Shown here: piece after piece, positions 44,480-57,713 of the stretch
Numbering within the stretch: position 1 is the first letter of the stretch
Layout: every line of letters begins with the position of its first letter
Assembly (NCBI GenBank): GCA_036936605.1
Contig: JAUPFV010000004.1
Coordinates: forward strand, 288,652,009-288,716,008
Direction: 5' to 3'
Source: Limnanthes douglasii subsp. nivea
Lineage: Eukaryota > Streptophyta > Magnoliopsida > Brassicales > Limnanthaceae
Length of the DNA stretch: 64,000 nucleotides
Position numbers and translations under genes: made by a program
The notes under the pieces: model-generated
Seen by the model: only the letters and a program-made list of their open reading frames with translations
The model's database searches: none
Told to the model about the DNA's origin: nothing

Positions 44480-47100
44480 ACAACAATTACTGCGGCATTG
44501 GTCTGACTTTAACAATAAAAAGGTAAGTTTGAATGTAACGTGCAACCTTTTTAAGAGCTTTCGTAGTTTAAAAACAATTATAAGCTTGAACTTAGTTTTC
44601 AGCCCCTTGAAGAGCTTCAATCTTCTTTACAAACAAAATCACACTTCATTAAGGATAAGTTTGAACATAGTCTTTGAGCCCTGAATAGCTACTAACTTCA
44701 CACATATCACAATAAAGCAAATGATAATATTGAATATAACTTCAACACCTAAGACTTTTTTGGCCATCATTTCAATTCAATAATAAATAGAGTACTTTGG
44801 GAGTCTATGTACATGAACAAACATACTAGTATGATTATCTTAAAAGTCGGCATGCACCTTTCACGAACAAAAAATAAAGTTAAGTTATCTATAAACATAA
44901 TCCAAATAACATTGTACTTTTATTGAGCAGAAAGAACAAACACGCGAGAATAACGGTTACAAGTAATATACATACTACATCTATAATACAATAAAAATAC
45001 CCCAACAATGGGAATTTGGTTCACAATTTTTTCCCTATACATGAGATTTTAGTTATTAAAAATTACCTCAAAGACTAAAAAAATACAAAAATAAAACAAA
45101 GACTATTGTGGGTTCAAGCCACCTTGACCGATCGAACCTTCTCACTTGGTTATCATGACTGCAACATCATTCGTCATAACAACGTCTACAATTTTGTTGT
45201 CATTACAGTTTTGTAATAATCAAACTAAAGGCATGTTTTAACATTTTTTCTTCAATTACATTGAGTTTGCCACTTCTTACTTATGAATTGCTTCCCTTTT
45301 TATATGTTTAGATTCGATATGAAGACATGATTGTTACGGTTATAACCATTTTTTCATACCACCTAGTGGTGTCTCTCATGTGGCCGAACGTGTTGTAAAT
45401 TTGTAATACCAAAGTATATATTATAGAAAGTCCTACTAATACCATGCAACACCCTCAATCATTTTTTTATGTTATCACATATGGTCATATTGGTCACCTC
45501 CAACTGGCTATTTCCTTGAGGATGGAAAGAATAAGAGAATTTTTCTTAATATCTCTTATGTCGATGAATCATGTGAACTAATTATTTTGGAATTGAGTTC
45601 CATTGTCCATTTTAATGACTCACGATATGTTGTATCTGTAATAGATGTTAGAACGAAGGAATTTTATAACTTAATGGTTGTAATATTTACCAACGCATGT
45701 ACCTCAATTCATTTGGATAAGTAATATACTATTATAAGTAACAATTTCCCTCCTTCATGAGCCTTAAAAAGGGTCATACAATGTCTAAGCCCTATATGTC
45801 AAAATAGATGTATTTGAGTATACTTTTGGTAACAATAGTGAGACTTTAATTTAGTTGGAAAAGTGTAGGCATCTATCGTAGTGCTTACACTTTATTTTTG
45901 ATATCCAACGTCATAGTAGACCTATAATAACCTTATATGAGTATTTTTCTATGAAGCGTCTTATACCCACAATAGATACTTCATTCTCCATGGTGGAGTT
46001 TTTATGCCGTAAAACTACTTTATTAAGGCTGGCGGAATATAGATATAGTTTTATGAGGTCATACTTGTAGAGCGTGTCTGATATCCACACGAACCATTTT
46101 GACTTCATTTTCATTTTCTTCATTTCAAATTTGTTATTCGGGAACACCTCATTCTTAAAATTGATAATAAAAGTGTATCATTCCATTTATTCTACTTCAT
46201 CCCCTTTGATGAACATGATTTTAGAGGTTGAAATTATTGATAAAAAATATTTGAAATGATGTTGGAAGTTGAAGATGTTTCATGGACGTGAGGTCGTCCA
46301 CGCTGAATAAGCCAATACATCGGTGACTACATTATCTTTCCTTGGAACTTGTTCAAAATTAAATCATCAAATAGCTATGTTTAACGCCAAAGATATTTCA
46401 TGTACTAAATAATTGATTTTTTTAGCTTTGACATGGCCAAGTGGCCGATGAACCACTAGATATGAGTCTTTAAGGAGCAATATTCATCGTGCTTCACATA
46501 TATTGATCATCACATATTTATATTATACTTTTTATTTGAAATCATAAAATTGATCTTGATGGATTGTGTTAGGAAATATGGTGTGGGTGATGTGACTTAG
46601 ATTCTTGCTCTTGATCCTTGATTATTGCTTCCACCATTGGTTCAAACTTTTTAAGTTGATTCATCTTGCTCATTAGTGAGTATAAGTATTTTATATTGGT
46701 ATTCTGTTAAAAGGTTTGCCAAAGCTTAAGTTTTAATCGTCATGTTTACGGTTGAAACTAAATACAATAATAATCTACCTTTATAAATCACCTAGTTAAT
46801 ATACCAGATACATTCAACTTGTACAGTACGCTCCTTAAAATGAAAAAATATTTGGACGATTATGGTATGAGCTTGGAAGTATATTCATATCTGGTTTATG
46901 AAATGTTTCTTTTTAGGTCCGGGTCCACTTTCATGCTCTTTAAAATACTTAGAAAAATGATTAGAATTTATTTGATAATCTTGAAATGAAGCAGTTCAAT
47001 ATCATTAGTCTTTCTCTAGTATTTGTACTTTTTCGGTTTACATGAAGGATCTATGACGACCAAAAAGCTGGCTAGGGGCGACTCTAGTTATTTTGTCACT
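44480..47100 (-). mobile_element. Antisense fossil of a Tat-type Ty3/gypsy element (fragment A)
   Basis: On the minus strand, from high to low coordinate, I read: end of the gypsy RNase H with YFQAHTIIVQ (about 46890-46860), a linker like ALANLLTE (about 46720), the archaeal RNase H end QVPRKDNVVTDVLA (about 46345-46305), and integrase text including HPQGNSQLEVTNMTI (about 45535-45490). Repeated AAGTTTGAA/AGCCCCTTGAAGAGCTTC text follows at 44520-44700, at the place of the post-pol repeats. All is riddled with stops. No LTR found. The blocks have exact positional counterparts in element 1, so the family is secure although identity is low. Confidence 0.7.
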
Positions 47101-49060
47101 GAACATAAACCTAAGGATTTTTTATGACCAAATGAGACTTCTCATCCTACAAATCCTTATCACTTTTGAAGATAATTTTGGCCCCCCATTATTTATTTTT
47201 TGAAGGAATGAATAACTCGAATGGTGTCCTGATCCTTGTCATTTCTTGATCAAAAGTGATGCACCACTTATGTTTATGAACATAAGTGGATAACCTTAGG
47301 GGTAGTACCCATATTATGGATTCTGTTATCATGTACGTTTTCCTCCTAAAAGGTTCGGCTGAATGCCGTAAACTTAGGCTGACGCATGCTGTTCATTTTT
47401 TGTTCATGTCAATCGAAGATTGTGTGTATCCTTGATTCATGTTCAAATACATTCGTGCATAACTGTATGAGGTTGATGTACAGGTAGAGTAACATGGTTA
47501 ATCTGTTATACTCTTAGCAGTGATTGATAGTCTTTATATCGATCAACTAAAGATGTTGATCCCCTGAAAATATAACAATGTGGCTACCCACAAACATCAT
47601 AAACCGTGAGTCTCAATAATCGACATACATCTCTTTTATCGTATGCATGTCCATTTCCAGTGCTCTACCAACAACCGAGAAGCCTGATAGGATATAAGCA
47701 CCATCTAACTTGAGCATTATCTCCCCAAAATTGAATTGAAAATATGTTAGTCTTTTGGTGCCAATGTTCAATAGATACCTCGTTCAACAATAATCTAGTG
47801 TAATATTTAACTATATGACAATAAGAGGTCCAAATAGAGTACATGCAATAAATCTTTATATTTTATGATGCGATTTCATGTCCCATATGCATAACGCCGA
47901 GTAATGTGTCTGGATACCGAGTGAACTACGAGTCTGTACACAAAAACATTTAATGAGAAAATAAATCTTAGTAAAAAATATAGATATAAGTAAAACATTT
48001 AATTTGATAATTATAAACTTACACTCTTAATGAAAGTGTTATATCTCCCATGCTTTTTAAAGTCATAAAATAATGGAACTTTATTGTATCAAATAAAGCA
48101 AACATTCTCATCTGTTCTTATCTTTTACCTGAAAAATATCATATCCTCAAATAAGTCCTGTTCTATATCACCATTTTCATCACTACCGGCAGACACATCA
48201 GATTGTGATACACGATGAGCTGATACTAGTACACAATGAGTAAATATTGGTGCACGATGAAGAAATACCTCTAGTGCAAGCTGACTAAAGATTCCATCCA
48301 TCTTACATCTTTTTCCAAACATTTTTAGTAGCAGGTTCCTTTGTACCCTTGTGAATGCGAATGCAACGTAACGATATTTTGGTGTGCTTTTCTTGTTCAT
48401 CAAGTCCCATGTCAATACCCAGTATGTGACGTTTTTGCCGAATATATTTAAGTTTGTTCGCCTTAGCAAACTGAAGAAAAATAATACACTTGCGAGGTCG
48501 CTCATGTCTAAAGCTCTCTAGACATGGATAATTATTCCGTGTTTGAGACGATATGAGTCAACTAATAATAACAATTAGATAAACAGTAGCTAAAATAAAC
48601 CCGAACCAAAAATTAGTAACTCAATTCTACATCAAATATATTTAAACAATTTAAGATAACCAAAATTATGGTTGGTAAAATATATAAATATAAGAAAATG
48701 ACACATTAATGGTGTTTGGTCATTTCTGTGTAGTCGTGAAGTGATAGTGTAAACTAATAAAATAGGAGAAAGTAAAAGTGAAAGAGAAAAAAAAAACATC
48801 TAGAATATGTTTTAAAAAAAGTAAAACACTTTTATATAATTTAATAATTAATATTTATATCTAAAAATTAGCGGAAATATTATTCTCTTTTGATAAACTT
48901 AGGTGAAATTAGTAGATTTATCCTTTTATTTTAAGACTGTATGATGTCCCCATAAGACAAAGAAGTGCCCGGTTTCAACGCGGTTATAAACGATTAAAAC
49001 GGGCATCGGAGATATGGAAAAGATCGTCTACAATGAGTAAATTCTACCACAGCAATATCT
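47100..49060. other. Spacer, no supported gene
   Basis: The part up to about 47900 may still belong to fragment A, but I cannot align it. A 126-codon open frame at 48505-48125 (minus) has no recognisable features. The last 600 bases are AT-rich and probably include the promoter of the next gene. Confidence 0.45.
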
Positions 49061-49130
49061 TATCATATGATTTTCTTTCATCGCTCTCTTGAAACCCAGA
49101 AGCAGCAGATTCAACTAAACACATCCCCTA

Positions 49131-49156
49131 TCACCTATCACCTATCACCTATCACT
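49131..49156. repeat. Heptamer microsatellite TATCACC in the 5' leader of the DUF220 gene
   Basis: About four tandem TATCACC units, roughly 400 bases before the start codon and probably within the transcribed leader. Confidence 0.75.
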
Positions 49157-49541
49157 TCGGATTGGCTTCTTCTCGTTGATCTCGTTGAACCATCTTCCTC
49201 TCTTTATTTCTCTGTAAGCGAACCCTTTCTTACTTTTCTAGTTTCATTGCTTTTCAGATCTTTTTTTAAACTTTCAAAAAGCCTCTGGTCGGAAAATCTT
49301 GGATCCATACTGGGTTTTGTGTTTATTTTCTTAATATGAAGATGGTTCTTGCTTCTTGTCGGAAATTTCAGGTGCTTTGCTTAGTATTGAGTTAGTTGCA
49401 GTTTCATTGAATTTTGGAATGCTCTAGGTAGGTAAAGATTCCAAAGTGATGGTCTTGTCTTTTTTTCTTCTTATTTTGGAATGCTCTAGTTAACACAGTT
49501 CTTGATGTTGGGCAGCTTTGATGGTAAAAGAGTAAGCAAAA

Positions 49542-51204
49542 ATGGGGATACCTAATGTGTTTGATCCTGCATTCTCTTCATTTATTGTTCAGCTTCCTCA
49601 AAAGCTTGAAAACTGCTTTAAGGTCAGTCCTTTCTACCAAAAGATTGCATATATATAGATATAGTAGATGTTAAGTTATTGAATAGAACTCTATATGCTT
49701 TGTTACAGTCACAGCTTAAAAGATTAGGAAATGATAGTGAGGCAACTAGTTATTTTACGGGTAAGGAAAATCAAAATGGACCACTGACTAATTCGGTGGA
49801 AAATGACCTCGAGAGACAACTACAACCTTGGAGAGAAAACCCGACATGGCACGATCCTATTCCAGAGATAAAGGTATGCGTGCGTGCGCCTACTTGCGAA
49901 ACAAATTCAATGATTTATTCTGGAAATATTGCTACGCTACGTTGGTGATGTTTTATTGTTGTTGACAGGTTAGCATACCTAAAGGTTCTCTTTGCAATCT
50001 CAAAGTAGAAGTGAACGTAGGATTGCCTCCGGATGCTGTATACAATATCGTGACGGACTCCGACAATAAAAGGGTTTTTAAAAACATCAAGGTAGGTAAT
50101 CATCCTAGTAGTAGTTTTGGGTTTGTGTAAAACGAACACGGCTTGAACCCAAGTTGTTATATTTTTGTCTGTGTTTCGGATCAACCCGAAATTCTAACAG
50201 GTAAAAATATCTTGAAGCCTTTTCGTGTTAATGTTACATGCCATGTCGTGTATTGCCAGTTAGGACTTTCAGTTTCGTGTCATGATTCAGGATCGTATTA
50301 GATTTTTTTAGTCTGGATAGTTTAAACATAAGACCCGAACCAACCCTTTTTTTTAGTTGTCTTCCTGCCGACATTCAATGTAACGGTTCGTTAGTGTCGG
50401 CCGTGTCATATATTATGTCAGGTTTAGCCGGCCGTGTCATATATTGACAGCCTTAATCAAAATGTTAGTTCACAACTTAATTTGATAAAATCGTTGGTAT
50501 CAGGAAGTAATATCAAGGCGGGTTATAGTTGACGAAGGTTCAAGGCAGGTGGTTGAAGTGGAGCAAGCTGCACTGTGGAAATTTCTTTGGTGGTCTGGTA
50601 CCATTTCCGTTCATGTTTTAGTTGATCAGAATCGAGACGATCACTCGGTAAAAATTTACATTCCCTTTTGTCTAGTTGCTTGATTATCGTCACAAAACCT
50701 TTTCGTGCTCTCTTCGTTTTGGTTCTTAAATGTTTTTGAACGAAAAACATGTTACATAGTTCTTTTCTGTCTTTGAGATAGTTTGTTCTTGTCCTAATCT
50801 TTTGTCAGATGAAGTTCAAGCAAGTGAAATCTGGGTTCATGAAAAGATTTGAAGGGTGTTGGTCAATCGAGCCCATGTTTGTTGACAAAAGCTTATGTTT
50901 TCCATTCGAGCCAACAACATTTGAAGATTATTGTCGGTGCACGGGAGGTAAAGGAAGAGTAGGATCCAAGCTGACATTAGATCAACTGATCGAACCGGCA
51001 ATAATTCCGCCTCCTCCGATTTCATGGTACCTTAGAGGAATCACCACGAAAACAACCGAGATGCTAATTATAGATCTTTTGGCCGAAACAGCTAGAATAA
51101 GGAGAAACTTTGATTCAAAATTGTTGAAAGAAGAAATGAAGGTTTTAGAGAAAGCTATGATGTTAAAAGCTGTGCTTGGTTTCTTAACTTGTTTTGTTTA
51201 TTGA
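49542..51204 (+). CDS. DUF220-family protein (OBP32pep-like), 302 aa, five exons
   Basis: A plant family of unknown biochemical role, with a START/SRPBCC-like fold suggested by the pattern; the assignment is from recall of the family. Exons: 49542-49622, 49709-49873, 49969-50091, 50504-50647, 50809-51204, all joined in phase 0 by GT-AG introns, giving 303 codons including stop. It begins [26 protein letters not shown]. The central [25 protein letters not shown] and [12 protein letters not shown] segments are the lipid-binding-like part. [22 protein letters not shown] and [12 protein letters not shown] are characteristic of DUF220. The C-terminus is basic and helical. No signal peptide. The reading frame is intact and the start has no competing upstream in-frame Met in the exon. 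Confidence 0.88.
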
Positions 51205-54200
51205 AAACAGAAATAAAAATAGATGTGAAAATAAGAGTTTGATTCCTGAATAGAAAATAATACTTATTTTGGTTTTAAAAGTATATTTGAATTTTGTATA
51301 AAAAATAAAATCAAGTTTATGATGTGGTCCGAACTGATCAAAAAATTCAAATAATAAAAATATTATTTGCGACCGAATCGACCGATCTACGGACACATGC
51401 CGGTCGGATTCGGATTAAAAATATAAAACCAGGACTGGATTATTCGTACGGATCGTCCGAACCCTACCCATTGCCATTCCCTACCGCAAAATCAATTAAA
51501 TTTAAATATCATAAACTTCTTTAGTTACAATTTTGTAAAAATGTTTCTTAAATATTGATTATATATATAATGTTTCAGAAATACTTATTTCACACGTTAA
51601 AATAAAACCTTAGTTTTGCAAAAATTGATTTCACAACTCAGTTTACATATCACGAACATTAAGTCTACGTCTATTTTTAAAAATGATTTCGCAAGTCAAA
51701 TAGGCCTACCAGATTTTACCAATTTAGATTTTATAATTCAGTTAACTCTATATTTTGTAAATTTTTATATTATTAATAAATCAAATCTATATTTCACGTT
51801 TTTCTTTTGACAAGTCAAATTAGACCTGTGTTTTATGAATTCTCATTTTGCATATAACTTAAATGATATCTTACAAATTCAAGTTGAGTCAGCAAGATCA
51901 ATTAAACCAATGTTTCCAAATCAATTTACCGTAATGTACCAGCTCAATTTAAAATAGTTTCACCGATTTAATTTAAACGTAGTCTATAGTATAACAAAAC
52001 AAAAATTACATAAAAAACAAAACAAAAATTACATAAAAATATAAAGATAGTTGAACAACTATCCATAAAATTATAACATAACTTTTCTAAGTATTTTAAA
52101 ATGGTTATGTATAAAAATAATAAATCTTTCATATTATATCCATTACAATACAATGTTAGTCGGGACTTCTTTTCACCAAAATTCTTTTGATTTTTGATTT
52201 TTTAAGGACTAACGATATTTTTTAAAGAACAAAAAAAAGCTCCCAAAAGCGTGTACCATGCTAAGGGCTAGTAGGCTCCATATGAACAATGAATTTCAGA
52301 GGGCTGAAACAATATAATTTATACCATAATTGTCCATCTGGAACTACATAAGTCTTTTAGAAATTCGCAAGTTTTTATTAATTTTCTGAAGAATATAATT
52401 TCTAAATTGCAAAAATATTAGAGGAGTGTTCATATGCGGAGATCCAAATAATTTGTCCAATATGATATGCTTAAACACTAATAGAGACATCATGTGCATG
52501 AGTGAACAATCAATCATGAGAAAATGTACAATTAAAATACCAAAAAATTTATTTTGTTAGTTAAAGATGAGTGTCTTCTTCTACGACCGATACTCATCAT
52601 GTCTGAAACTACTCTCTCAATGTTCTTCCTCTGACGTGAAACAAAACTAGATGCTTAATTGTTTTTCCTGACAACACCTTCAAACAAGTTGAGACTTGTG
52701 TTTCCTAAAAAAAATTATTAGGAGTATGGTGAGGATATTATTTATATAGAACCAACTTTTTTGCTCGACATTACTAATGTTAGTGGTATAAATAATATTT
52801 CTTAGGTAGATGCGGCCTAGGTTGACCTATAAAGTATAAAGATCAAATAATAATAATAATAATTTTAATAATAATAATAATAATAATAACTAATAAGCCA
52901 ATCATTTCTTAATTGAGGTAATTCATATATATATATATATATAATATCTCCAATAATAATAAAAAAAGTCATATATTATCTATAACAAAGTAGATCAATA
53001 ATAATTTCAGTAATTAATGATATATTTGAATAATAATATACAAGAAGTTGGTGGTATCTTTAAAGAATAATATATATGATTCAATATTGATCATTATATT
53101 TGTTAGTCGAATGAGCTTCAAGCTCTCGTGGATCAGATCTTACGGACTACACAATTTTCGCACTTGTCATTGTATTGTTTTATTGAGGATGTTGTTATTT
53201 TTACTTGTGAAAATTTTCCATAGTCTGATTGGATGTTTATTTGTTGTAACTGAATTCTCATGCCCAAAGCAGAACTGTATCACACCCTACTTTTGGATGG
53301 AATCCTAAGAGTTTTAAAATAAGTTTGTATTATCTGTTGATAGGCTAATTTTCTTCTAGACAAACAAACCCCAGAATCGTCTCTGGATTGGTTTGTGTTG
53401 CCTTTGTTTATGCTTCATTAAAAAACCTTCACCGACCTAAACCTCTTTTGGAAAAAAAAACTTTTTTTTCTAAAATAAAAAAATAACAACCAACATGTAA
53501 CTAAATCTTATGATATGTTTTGTTGAATTAAAATGAATCTAAATTTGCTTCAAATTGCTTATAAATATATTAGAGTATCTTTATACTCCTTTAAACTTAT
53601 GAAGAAATGTCTATCATTGTCATCGTATGGAATATAAAAGTAGTTTTTATCGTTAGGATTCAGCTAGCTGATGTAGCTTTAATAATGTTATCGGTTCATA
53701 TAATTTAAGCGGAATTTCCCATCTGAATCGATATTGGAAGTTTTTTAGATGTTAGAGAAAGCTCGAACGCCAAATAATCTAAAATTTTAAGTGTTTTATA
53801 GTGTATGACACGTGTAAAAGACGTGTATGTGCGCATTTAATTCCATGCGTGCAGTCATTACACATTCTTGCATCTCAGCCTTCCACTTTGGATTAATCTG
53901 AACAACTGATCTATAATAAAATGTACACTGTTAAAATTAGAAACTTGAAGGGTTGTAATTTTATGTACCTTTTAGTATAAATACGTCTCTTATAGCCTTT
54001 TGACATTTTTTAATGTAAATTCTTTATTGTTACTTCATTAAAGCTTTTATAACATATTCATATTTATATCTTTTCACTCTAAAGCTTAGAGCTCTTAATT
54101 CATTTTTATTTTACGACCCCAATTTTTTTTTGAACTCTTATGTCTTGATTTGATATATTTTTATTATAAATGGTGAAAATTAAAATTTTAGAGCCTCACA

Positions 54201-55087
54201 TTCACGATGAGGGTGATAATTTTATCAGCGAGAATCCAATACCAATCATCCATATGGTGATCTCTCTCCCAATGGGTTTGATATTGTGATGAGCCACTTG
54301 TTCATTACTGGAAGCATCGCTCAACTAAACCCCTAGAAGAAGACCATATTTTTGTTCTTCATTTATGTGTTACTTTTGCTTCAAGGACTATTGATGTGTC
54401 CATGAGTAGGTCTTCTCTAACATTAATTACTCAGTCGATTATAAAGCTTGATTATATATATATATATATAAGTAGACAATATCGTGACGACAAACCTCAT
54501 TGATCAAAATTGAAAATATATCGATTTTTTTAGTATATGGAATTTTTTATAAAAAATCCAAAAACTTTTAGCATTTGATTCCCCCAACCTGGTGAAACTC
54601 CATAACATAACGAGGAGCATGAAGTAGTCTTATTCACCTACATTCTTGAAAATTGGTGTTAGGTTCCCTTTCTGCTAAATCATGTTGATTTTTTTGAAAT
54701 ATACCGATATTTTCTCGAGTCAGCTGGTACCAATAACAAGAAGAATTATAATAGAAAATATTATCCTTGCTAAAAAAATATATGAGCATTTTAGCATTAT
54801 AAATTTCCTAACAATTAACAAAATTAATGGCATAAATGGCAATCCTTTTTTTTCTCCATTATTGATGAAGGGGCATAGATCATAACTATGCTCCTAAAAT
54901 ACAACATAATCACATTTGAAGTAATCAACTTTATAGATGTGACCTTTATAAAATATATGTGGGCCTCTTGTTTGGATTATATCTAGAATATTCTAAATTT
55001 ATTTGTTTATTATATAAAGGTTCATGAATCCAATTATAATTACGTTTGAGAATCATAATACACTTTGTGTTTGTTTTTTTGTAAGGA
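51205..55087. other. AT-rich intergenic spacer with microsatellites
   Basis: No gene or recognisable element. Simple repeats: (AAT)n at about 52843-52890, (AT)n at about 52926-52943 and (TA)n at about 54455-54472. 51600-51960 repeats phrases like TTTCACAACTCA/CAAGTCAAAT in a decayed way. Confidence 0.6.
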
Positions 55088-57210
55088 GTGTGCGACCTCT
55101 TTAAAGTCCTGAAGGCTATATTTTATCTCAGTCTTATCTTTGTTTTGCTTATATATTTTATGGATGTTGAAGCTCTTTCAATGCAAGACTTACCTTATTT
55201 TAGTTTATTTTGGGGGGATATTATGGGACCCTTTAATGTGTTGAATACCACTTTTCATCTTAGATTTATATTTTTTTTGTTATTTGATTACTTTATGGGA
55301 TACCGAATCCATGAAAGCGTTGAAGACTATATTTCATCTTAAACTTATCCTTTGTTAATTTAATTTCTTATAAGGGATATCAAATCTTTGGAGGTACTAT
55401 AGACTTTTTTGTATTTATCACGTGGTTTTCTTTGAAGCCTTGGGAATTATTTTTTCTTGGAAACCATTTGATGTACCTAATGAATAATAATATAAAATAA
55501 CATATTGTTTTGGTATGAATGTTTTATTAAATTTTAGATTCCTCATTAAAACCTTACTTGTGCCACAAATTATAGAAAAAGTACATCTTAGATGATAGCT
55601 CAATAAAATGTTTATAAAAAATTAATAAAAAACTAGTCAAAGTTTGCGAAGGATGGTAGAGCTTCAAGTGCCGTATATCCATGGATATCAAAAGTTTTTT
55701 TTATTCATCCAACGATCTATATGTCCATGCCTTTACTTGTAACTCCACTGTATAAGGTCATTTCCAGTTTGGGGTAGCTTGTCAAGACTTTTTACTTTAA
55801 TATGAAAAAATGTCATTCTTGAGACTATGTTCATTGTCTCAAAGGTTATAGACCGAACTTTAGAGTTGTATATGTTGTGCATCAGACTTTTATAGTGCTC
55901 TGAACGAAGATGGGTTTTTACCTACTTTTATTCTTCATAAGTTGAGTTTCTATAAGAATTCTTAACTGCTTATAATGGTATAATTGCTCTATTTCACAAA
56001 ACATTTCAAATGGTGTTTCATTTGTTGCGATTCATGGAGTAATTATATATAACCATAATACTTATTATAAAAAGTCTGGCCAATTTTATGACGTTCCTTT
56101 CAGTTGATAACCTTCACTTGGACATTAATTTATGGATGGAGAAGAAAATAGAATTATTTAAAAACTTTTCTTTCCATGGAACCATGTGACATTTTTTATT
56201 ATAAAATTGTATCACATTATATGTCGTGATGACTTTTAGTATACAATAATGTCAATAAATTTTTTATGTAAAGAAGTTGACTAACTCTTTTGTTGCGATA
56301 TTTTCCAATAAATTTGGCTCAACCCACTTTAAGAAATAATGTACTATTACTAATAAGAATTTTCTTTTTTTGAAGTTTTAGGGAAGGACCCTAAAATATC
56401 AATGCTATATCTATCAAATATGACTTCTTCAGATATGGTCTCAAATAACACATTCGTGACTTGTATGGAATTAGAAAAGCGGTGGCAAATGTCGTAATTA
56501 TTGAGTTTCTTTTTTGCATTATCTATTATCATGGACCAGTAGTAAACTTGAAGAATGAATATTATATATAAAGCCTTATGACCATAATATGTACTATACT
56601 CTCCATCATTAAGTTCTTCAACTACAAAGGATGCTTCGTCTAGGCCGAGACATCTGAAAAAATGGTTAGTCAAGCCTTGTTCAGATAGTTTCAAATATCC
56701 ACACGAACATTGGTGATTTTATTTAAATTATTTTTGTTTCTGTCTTGTTCTCAGGAAATCTACCTTTGGTAAGGTATCGCTTGACATGGTTTTTTCCAGT
56801 TTTCATATTGTATTTTCTCCCTCAATTATCATATTGTATATAAAATTTATTGGGCAGTGTGGTAGATGGTTTCTCCTGAAAATGTTGTATGGTGTATTTT
56901 TTTGTATAAGCTGAAGATGTTAAAGCATCGACATCTATATTTTTTGCTCTTGGCACTTGCTCATAGTCCAATTGTTCAAAAACAACTGCTTGACTCCAAA
57001 ACCCTTTTAACTATTGGAAGATATTGTCTTTATTGGTTTCAGATTTCCCTACAGATTAATTGACAATAATATGAGAGTTTGTGAAAAGTTGGACTGTTGT
57101 GGCTCCTTAAATATTTGCTAGTCAAAGACCTGTAATAGTTTCTTTATAATCTTCCTTATTGTTTGAGGGTAGAAAGCTAAACTTGAAACCGATTCAATAT
57201 GTATTCTATT
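55088..57210 (-). mobile_element. Antisense fossil of a Tat-type Ty3/gypsy element (fragment B)
   Basis: Minus strand, high to low coordinate: archaeal RNase H end (EQVPRAKNIDVDAL, about 56960-56910), integrase zinc-binding region (56694-56350, open for 114 codons: LRCLG-like start, YYGHKALYI, YYWSMIIDNAKKKLNNYDICHRF), and decayed core and C-terminal blocks down to about 55680. 55090-55600 holds loose repeats (TTTATGGGATACC/TTCATCTTAAACTTATC) at the post-pol position. No LTRs seen. It is not the continuation of fragment A, because both contain integrase. Confidence 0.75.
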
Positions 57211-57661
57211 GGGGAGATTAGTTTTACCCTTTTCTCCTAAGCCTGGGTTGTTTCTTACACTATATGTTATAACCTCACAAATAGATTCAGTTTGCTCATT
57301 TAAAGTGTTGTGAATGAGTCGAATAGTGCCCTGACTGTGTACCGTGTTCGGCGGTACAATTTTGTGTCATTGACAAGCTGTAATACAATTGATGGTTTTC
57401 TTATTAGTGTATATGAGCCCATTAGGCCTAACGTTTAATAAATCTATTAGTTCCCTATAATAGACTACTAGGACTACACAAAACACAATATGAAATCTGT
57501 AACCTTTTCTGTCATAGTGAAACTCTTTTCTCTAGCGGCGCCCGTGGTCGTAGACAATTGTCAAACCACGTTAAATCCTGTGTTCATTTAAGTCTTTCAT
57601 TCTCATATGTTATGTGCTTGAGTCATTTCATGATAATTGCATAGTGATTTAATAACAAAAT

Positions 57662-57674
57662 TGGTATCAAAGCC
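57662..57674 (+). other. Primer-binding site of the truncated copia element (initiator tRNA-Met type)
   Basis: TGGTATCAAAGCC matches the usual TGGTATCAGAGCC of plant copia elements with one difference. Confidence 0.85.
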
Positions 57675-57713
57675 ACGTGGTGAAATTAGGGATTTTGCAA
57701 TTAGGGTTTCACA

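Noticed and set aside
48125..48505. Minus-strand frame of 126 codons between fragment A and the DUF220 gene
   Set aside because: No recognisable domain or codon pattern and no neighbouring exons. It may be a decayed element, but I cannot support a gene.
55088..55342. Plus-strand frame of 84 codons that looks like a small membrane protein
   Set aside because: Falls in AT-rich tandem repeats after the antisense integrase fossil. The hydrophobic residues come from T-rich codons.
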